DNA of 64,000 nucleotides from Branchiostoma floridae (lineage: Eukaryota; Chordata; Leptocardii; Amphioxiformes; Branchiostomatidae), in NCBI RefSeq assembly GCF_000003815.2, contig NW_023365777.1:523790-587789 (forward strand). The letters are read 5' to 3'. Below the pieces are notes generated by a model. The model did not search any database and had not been told where the DNA came from. It worked only from the letters and a program-made list of their open reading frames with translations. A program made the position numbers and the translations under genes. Positions 52,401 through 61,400 of the stretch are shown in pieces; within the stretch, counting starts at the first letter, position 1, and each line of letters begins with the position of its first letter.

Positions 52401-55400
52401 AAAACAGGTGCGATTTCACTGGCTGTCATTTTGAGGAACCAAGGAGGTATTTGGTCTGGCCCGGATGCTTTGGAGGGATTGAGGCCTTGCAACATTTTTT
52501 CAACACCATAAGTAGAAACTTCTATTTGTTCCATAGGAGGGGTGCAGGGATGCCCGAGGGATGGCATGTCTGTAGTGTCTTCTTCTGTGAATACACTTTT
52601 AAACTGTGAACTGAGTGCCTCTGCTTTTTTCTCACTGTCACTGATAATGGTACTCCCCACCTTTAGAGTGGCTACCCCGACAAGGTCTCTCCTCAGGCCT
52701 TTTATGTATGACCAGAATGTTTTGGGTTTGTCAGTTATTGCTTCTCCCAGTATGTTTGCCACATATTTTGAGTGTGCTGATCTAATGCTTTTCTGAACTC
52801 CTTTTTTTACTTTCTTATATTTGTTCCAGTCTTCCTCTTGTCCTGTTCTCTTAGCTTTATTGTAAAGACGTTGCTTCTTCCGACAGTGCCTTCTTAAGTT
52901 TCTGTTAAACCAAGGTAGATTGTATCTGCTTGATGTCATTTTACTAGGAATGTGCTTGTTCATTGTGTGCTTCATTTTGCCTTTGAAGTCATCCCATTTC
53001 TGTGTCACTGACATGTCTTTTGTTCTCATGTTAAAGTTTGTTGCATAGTCTTCAAGGTCATTCTTGATAGCCGGCTCGTCAGATTTGGTGCGAATATACA
53101 CTTTGTATATATCATATACTTCATGATTGAAGGTGTTATACACTGAGTGGAGGTGCTAAACACTGGGTGGAGGTGTCATACATGTACATTGTACACTGAT
53201 GTGTTATGCACTGACTGGAGGTGCTACTAGTATACATGACTTGTGCATACAATGACCAGGAGTTGTTATGCACTGAATGTAGGTCTTATACACTGAGTGT
53301 AGGTGTTATTCACTGAGTGGGGTTGTTATAATATAATGAGTAGAGTTATAATACTGCAAAAGTTGTAACACTGAGTGGAAGTGCTATACACTGTGTGGAC
53401 AAGTTATACACTGGGTGGAAGTATTATACACTGGGTGAAGGTGCTATATACTGAGTGGAGGTGTTTAAGTCACTGAGTGGAGTTGTTTAATACACTAAGT
53501 GGAGTCATTTAATACACTGAGTGGAGGTGGAGTGGAGTGGGCTAATGTTACTTTGAGCTATCATTTAACTCTCAGAGATTTTGTTCTCAAACTTCGTCAA
53601 CATCAACGTGATGTACTCATATTCGATCCTTAAAACAGACATTCAAGTGGAAAATGAAAGACTATTTTCACCAACCCGTTCTCTGTGCAACCTTTCGCTT
53701 GGGTCTTTCTTCTTCTTCATCTTCATCTGGATCCTGTGTGTGTTTGAAGTCTTTCTTGTGCTGGGGATTTTTCCTGCAAGAGCAAGATGTGATTTAGGTT
53801 ATGATTTATTTTGTAATTCTCTTCCTTTCAGTGACAATAAGAAGAAACTTCGTCCTGCAAATGCAGTAGCCTTTTGGAAGATCGACCAAGACCAAATACC
53901 TCATCTAAATTAGAAGTTCTTATTCATCTTCTCTCATTGATTTTGCAAATAAGGCCAAAATTAGCATCTATTTCAGATTATGTAACTATGTACCACAGTT
54001 AACATAATGATTTAGAATATGTTGGCAACACCTGTTGGCGATCTGAAATTCTGCTGTAAAATTGTAAATTTGTTAGTGTCTACAATATTTTTTTTCATGT
54101 TGAATGTGAAATGTGAATAATAATAATTTTAGTATATACATAATATTTGTGACTGAGAATGTTGGGCCCCTATCCGACGAAAGAACAGCAAAAACAGCTA
54201 TGTCATGGGCACCCGTCCCAGGGGTAGGCCAAAAAGTACACTAAGATGAACTGAATGATAGAATGTAATTGGGGCAGTTAACAACATGGAAAGCATGGCA
54301 GTAGCTGCTCAAAACCGCACCCTATGGAGAGAGTACGCTCACTGAGTTGACCAATGCAACTACAAGTGTTGAGGGAGGATCTAAGGCAAGGTAACGTAAA
54401 GTGTATGATAAAAAAAAAATTATACTAAAATAAAATCATTAGAACCTTTTCAATCAATTACACTATTGCATGTAGGTGCACTGACATCTTCAATTTTGGG
54501 AGCACAAAAGTGCACATGCATGCATCCAGTATTTTGAGCCCTGATTCACTAAACATAGTACACTGTTAGTGCTCATTGTGTGTTTGCAAGATCCCATATC
54601 CGTTTCAATAATATCATGAGGTAATTCAGGGCCCCTCACAATGCACTAGTACACCTCATTTGTCTTCTAAATAAAATCATCAGATTTCTGATATAATGTT
54701 AGAGTTTGGGTAAAAAAAATACAAATTGGTTACTAATAGATTAATCAATTATGAATCAAAATCAGTTGTGCTATGTCTGAAATGTCTAATGTTCAAATGA
54801 AAATTGAGGTCAAACCTGCTCCTGACCCCTTATTCTATGCAGCTAGACTGGTCTTTTGTTATGCTAATGAGGAAGGTATCAATTACACAATCATTATTAT
54901 GGCTGTATAGATAAAGTTCACTTGGTCGCACATTGTATGTTAAATTATACCGTAACAACAATGATAACAATTATGTCATTATCATTCTGTACTGGAAGAA
55001 TGAAATATATGCCTTGGATAACTTGCTTCTCTGAAAAAGAAGCCAGTGAGTGTTGAACTTCTCTTTTCTGCTTCAGCAGATGTATTACGTCATGTTACTG
55101 AAAGCATATGCAAATAAAGGCCTGGGACTTTCCACCCGGTTGAGTCACTGGAACATGTGACTATGTGCTTGGGACTTTCCACCAGTCACTGGAACATGTG
55201 ACTTTGAGTTCCTCTTTTCAGTTGATAAAATTCAGCCAAAGGACCTGGTGACTATTTCTGCAGATTTCTTAAGGCTGTAGCTATGGAGTGTGCAGGTAAA
55301 GACCAGGTAAGCATAATTTTTTTAGTGACCAGTAATGCACAAAGGGGCTAAATTGGTACTGAAAAAGGTAAGGTCTACTTTGCACCTACTTCTTTTTGGT

Positions 55401-58400
55401 CACCAAATGGTTGCCACTCACTCACTGAGCCTAACAACCCTACAGCAGCTAAAGATTTCTTTATGTTCAAGTTAGAGACCAGGTACTAGTATAAAAAAAA
55501 TTGGCAAATCAACATTCCATGAAAGGCAGAATCTTGGAACTTCAAAAAACAGACTACACAATCACATTTTAGAATTTCAAACTTCAACTGTGTCATATGG
55601 AATTTTTTGAAAAATAATTGAAATTAATGTAGATTCAGAAGCACTTTGCTGCTTGCCTTTGTGCGATTTTACTAAATGGTAACATCCATTGGCATAATAC
55701 CGGTCAGTTTACTGCAATTTCTCAAGCAATGCTAATTTGGCAAATGATCAACGCATCATTTTCTAATAAGTTACATGTTGCTGTTACAGCTTACCTTTGC
55801 CACTTCTTCTGTGTAAATTATTTTGTCTCTCAGGTCCTGCTAAAAACATAATATCGTAATTGGAACACACCGCGGAATTGCACGGAGAACGGGCGCGTGG
55901 TTGGAAGGGGGTGCACTATACCGGCCGAACGAAACACGGCACAATTAACTGCCGCTATGTACCTTTATACATCCTCTGTTGTTCCTTTCTTTCCTGTTAG
56001 TAGTTGCACAAAACAAAAATCTGCATGAGCATACAAAAAGTCATGAGAAAATGGGCGTATACTGACAAGAATTTTCATTTAATTTTGGTCCGTCACAACC
56101 GCTATGACGTAAAACTTTACTGCTGGCCGTAGCATTAAAAATGGCGGGAAAATGGCGGCGTACGTTCAATTTGACCCATTCAGCCATAGATCCGGGCGAT
56201 AATGCAACGGTTCCTCACACTTTTACACGAGTTGTAGGTCACCAAAAGAAATTCAAGATTGCTGTTGAATCATGCTCGTCTTGTGCCGTGAGCACATGTG
56301 ATTATTATCTACAAATCTGGCGATGAACGTGACAGTGTGTTTGTCCCACGACGAGCTCGCCTGCCCCGAAAATGACCTGAAAACTTTTGGCCTTGTTGTC
56401 TTCGAATGCATTGTTATCGATGCTTTGTAAATTATGTATTGGACACCTAGATGTCTGAAGTGTGCATACCTCAGAAATAACTATTGTTGCATGTGTAGAT
56501 CTCTTTAAGTTCCACTATTTTTAATCGACCGGTATAAGGCTTATGACCGGTATTATGCCAATGCATGTTATACATGCTACTGTATACTGATACATACTGC
56601 TGTCAGAGTAACGTAACATATGGATTGGCCCAGGCAAAATTCTGGTTAGACCAGTGCAGTACTGTACAATCTACATTGTAGCTGGGGCCCATTTGACTGA
56701 CGTGTGACTATTACTATTAGTAATTTGCCTGCCACATTCACGGTGTGCATGACTAAGTTCCTACCTATAAAGACTGTGGGTGAAATTTGCATTTATCTTA
56801 ATATCATGATTCAACTAGTATGTCAACCTGTAATGTCATGTGCAACAAAGAATTGGACATATTTTTTTTACTTCACTTTCAGGTTTCACCTGGCGTGACC
56901 ATCAACAAAACAACTGTTGAAGGGGATGGAAATATAGTTGCCAATGCTGGTAGTGGCAGTATAATCAACATTACCACATGTCAAAATGTACAAGAGGAAA
57001 ATAACCCTACTGAAAAATCTAGACCAAAGGTAAAATAATGTAAAAATAAGTGTTTAGTCAGTCCCAGACAAAACTGAATGCTTCTTTATTTGTGTATGAA
57101 AATGTTTTAATAGGATCTTTCCTTTGGGATTTTGAATTGCTCTGACTGTAAAAATATGATCTGGACAATTTTCTGTGAATCAATTGAGCGCCATGCTGAC
57201 CACATGAGTCAGTGCATGAAGTTAAATTTAAACCAATCTGGAAACTGAGCTTACTACTGGTTTCTTGATAATTCCAACAAAAGTTGCATCAATTTTGTTA
57301 AAAACTGTATCTTGAAAGTATTTGACACAAAGAAAACTTAACAGTGACACAAATATGCCCAATGTCATGCCTGTCTGCATAGATCAATCATAAATACATG
57401 TGTATAACTTCTAGTACATGTTTTTGCCAAATTTTACTAAACATTAGGAAAACTAAAATATTTGATTAGGCCTAGGAAAAAAATGTTGTGTTTCCTGTTT
57501 TCCTACCTACCGTAGAAAAACCTGCTGACCCTAGAGTTTTTTTCCAGCTTTCAGTTAGAATTTTTACTCAGATTGCTTCTTATTGATTGCTTGTCCTATC
57601 TAAATAAAGCATAAAATGTATCACGCACAAAATTTAACTTTGACATAAAAGTTTCTGTCCTCATTCTCATGTTTACTTTATTCAACAGTTACTGTACAGT
57701 ATTGTAATATGTATCACTATAGAGATTTGGCTTAGCCTAAAAAAATCAAAGAAAAGAAAATTTAAGGTAATCCCTACCTACCAATCTTTTTCAGGACTGA
57801 AACAGGAAACACATTTTTTTTCCTATAGCCGAGTATAGGCCTTATGAGTGCATTCCATATGCTATGGATTGACAATGAAATGCACACGCCACAAAATATT
57901 ATTATAAATTTTTTAATAATAGTTGGTGTGGTACAAGTATTTATGTCATACTTAGGCCGTGATAACGTTTACGATACAAGTGTTGCGGACCGTGTGACAA
58001 AAAGCCGTATCTCACCCTGGCTTCGAAGTTTTTAATCACACAGGCTTCTATCAAACACTTTGAATGTACTCTAAAGATGCCAGTGCGGCGCAGTCAAAAA
58101 TGGAATACTGTAAATGCATTTAAGTTCGTGGGGATTTAATTTCACGGTAGCGGGAAAAAGGACTTTTCGCAGTGGTTTTAATTTCGCGGTAACACCATAG
58201 ACTGCAGTCTAATGCCATAATAGAAAAATGTTGACTTCGCGGTGGTTTTAAGTTCGCAGTGAAGTGGTCACCGCGAAAACTGCAAACATTTCTGCATTTA
58301 CAGTACCTGATTCAGACTTTGGAACATAGATGTTCAGTTGTAACAAAGTTTGTTCGAGGGCAACAAATTTTCTCAACTTCTATAGCGTATTTTGAATTGA

Positions 58401-61400
58401 AACATGTGTTTTATCAGGTGGGTATGACATATATAAAATACAACACGGTGTATTCCGCATCACTTTCGGTCCCAGCCCTCCCACGGGTCGGATCGGCCTT
58501 TGGCTGTCGGGCGATGCGACACGTGGTTTGGCTGGGACCTCGGGTGATACGGAATACACCGTGTTGTATTCTATACAGTACACAACATTGTAGATACATT
58601 GTGGCTGTTGAATACATTATGATCTTGCTTTCAGATCAGACCACAGATTTTGCAGTGTTCTCCAGCTGAAACCATCAATGTGGCAGCTGTAGGAGGGGAC
58701 GGAAGAATACAGGTATTTGGTACTGGTAATATAGTCAATATTACCACATATCCTGACAATATAGCTAATATACCAGAAGGAGGTACATCCACTGGAGAAG
58801 AAGCATGTACATGTACATGTACATGTAAATGTACACACCGAAAGCCATCTGTTGAAAGTTCTCAAAATGGGAATAGCAGAGCACTTATTACCTGCATGTA
58901 TGCAGGTATGGTTTTGATGCTGGTGGAAACTTTTCGGTAGCCGGGGATGTAGGGCGCTGTATCTCGTGAACGGATGGTGCGAGCACGACGATTTTTGGTA
59001 CGTGGGTTGGGGGTGGTAGCCTGACACTCAGGTGTGATTTTGGGCCTCCTGGCGCTTGACCTTGACATTGAAGGTGGCATTTTTGGTGTTTTTGGGGCAC
59101 TTTTGGCGCTGTGTGTCCGGAACGATACGCGCGATTGCGACGATTTTTGGTGCATGGGTGGGGGGTTGTTGCCTGTTGCCTAGGATTGACTTTGGGCCTT
59201 GTCGCGTTTGAACTTGACCCGGCAGGTCGAATTTTGTGTCCGGGAGGGGTGTTTCCGGAGTTATATCTTCTGAACGGCTGGTGCTGGCGCGATGATATTT
59301 GGCACATGTGTCGGCGGTGGCTGAATAATGCTCAATTTTGATTTTGGCGCCCTTGGTGCTTGAACTTGACATTTTAGGTTACCTTTTGTGCGGGCACGGG
59401 GCGTGCGCTGTATCTCCGGAACGCAAGGTGCCATTGTGTTGCCATTTGGTACGTGAGTTGTTTGTGGTGTCCTGGTGGTCAGGTTTGATTTTGGGCCTCC
59501 TAGTGCTTGAACTTGATACTGTATAGGTTGACCCTGTTTTAGTGTGGTTGGGGCATCCTCCCAATATCTGCTTGGTTTTAAAAACAGATTATGGTTGGGT
59601 GTAGAACCATCATCTGGCCTGGGCCACCTTCAATGTATCAGGTTACTTAGTGGCACTGACAGTTTGCCAGATGACGGGAGTGTGCCAGATTATATATCTG
59701 TTGGTCAGGTATAATTGGAGTTTGCTTATTACTCTTTGTGGTGTTTCTAGAGCTGTAGAGTTTTAAGTTCCGGTACAAGTTCCTTTACCCTGTTGGCAAT
59801 CATGGTTGAACTTGAACTTAAACAGAAGAAGATGCAATTTTCTAATGTGGAGGAGAACTGTATAGAGTGTGGGCATAAGAGAAAGGTATGTGTATGATTT
59901 GTCCTGTGTTTCTTTTTGTTTCTTTGGTAATGCCATTTCCATACTGTATACAGGTAATTTGTTGTTTTGGGCTAGTCATATTAGCTTGGTTTTTGGGCCT
60001 GCTTAATCTATGGTACAGGCAGGGTTAAGTGGTGGAGGCTTAGCTTTGTTCTGTTTTAAATTCAGTATCGTTTGTTGCATTTTGTCGCGGCAAATATATG
60101 ATGAAATTCCCCTTCTAAGCAACTGCTCATTGGTTTGTGGGGATGTTTGCTGGGTGTTTGCTTTCACTACAACAGCTTCTGAACTTTTCAAAGCTTCCAT
60201 TGCCAGCAGCTTGCCATCTATAAATGGGATTGACAAGGACATTTTTCATAGTAAATTATGCTGTTAAATTTGGCTTAGATACTACAGGAGATTTAGGTTT
60301 GGGTTGGATGGATTGAATGAAAATATCATACCACCCTGGGGACTAACTGTTGCTGCTGCATGGGGGCTACCACTATTCATGTTGTCTAATGTCTATGGAA
60401 CTACAGATAAAAGTATCATTGGTCAAATTATGCGAGTAACATTCCGATGTCAAGTGAATAACACCCCAGAAATAAATCTTTAATGAATATCATTGGAAGA
60501 ACACAAACCAAGGAGACTTAGCAGCTGCATTAGGTCAGTACATTGAAATAGGAAGATATTAGTATATCATGTGACAGAGTAACTACATGTGCATGGGCCA
60601 TCTGAGACAAAAAAAGGTAGCGTCTCAACAACTTCAAAGTACTGTGGTTGGTTACATACTTAAGAAATCCAAAATAAGTAATGTTCATCCCTGTCCAAAC
60701 TTACAAATTCAGAAAATGGAATTTCAGAGTCAGACTTTTGCATGGTGCACAACCAACACAGTAAAAAGCTCATTTTTCCAACCACGTACCACAGACAAAA
60801 AGGCAAAAATACACAATAGGTCTACAGAAACCCAATACATTTCATGCAGGCCTGAGGTCTACGAACTCTTGTTCCAGTTGTGCCCAAACCTATCGGTAAA
60901 CCCACAAGGAAGAACACAAAAACACAGAAAACCTGTCGCATGCTCATTGACAACTTGTGCATGTTATCTGTAGAGGGCAAGATCCTGAAATGTGAAAGTA
61001 TCATTGCTAAGCTGATGAAGACAAAGACAGATCCAGATTCTCAAGTGTCCCTCCGCCACGCAGCAGGTTTCAATGCTATCAATGGGCGAGATTTCAAGAA
61101 GGCAAACAATCTTCTATGTGAGATACTAGCATTCCTTCCTGACACAAGAAATGAGGAAGAGCACAGGCTTTGGTGGTGGAGCCTAAAGTCTCTGGTAAAG
61201 TTGCGCGAAGGGAGTCATGATGTGGGGATCGCCCTGGCAGAGGGGGCCCTCTCCCTTTTAGACACTGTGTCACCTAGTTGTACAACAGCATGGTTGCTCA
61301 TCAACCATGCCTTTCTCCTAATGGAAATCGCCGCAGGCCAAGATGACGAGAACGACAGAAGATTCCTGATGAAGAAAGCTGAGACAGAGTACCATCACGC

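Noticed and set aside
58259-58669. Open frames on both strands reading similar peptides
   Set aside because: They are the two arms of a hairpin MITE; only 58635 onward is an exon, in another context.
58862-59372. Three overlapping minus-strand Pro-rich frames
   Set aside because: Explained by the stop-free 150-bp tandem repeat.
60003-60242. Minus-strand frame with SLSIPFIDGKLLAMEALKSSE, perhaps a transposon protein remnant
   Set aside because: Looks somewhat protein-like but no family recognised, no flanking support and stops on both sides; not claimed.
60587-60973. 128-codon plus frame just before nested-gene exon 4
   Set aside because: Could be coding if a base is missing, but codon content is weak and a splice acceptor at 60877 explains exon 4 without it.
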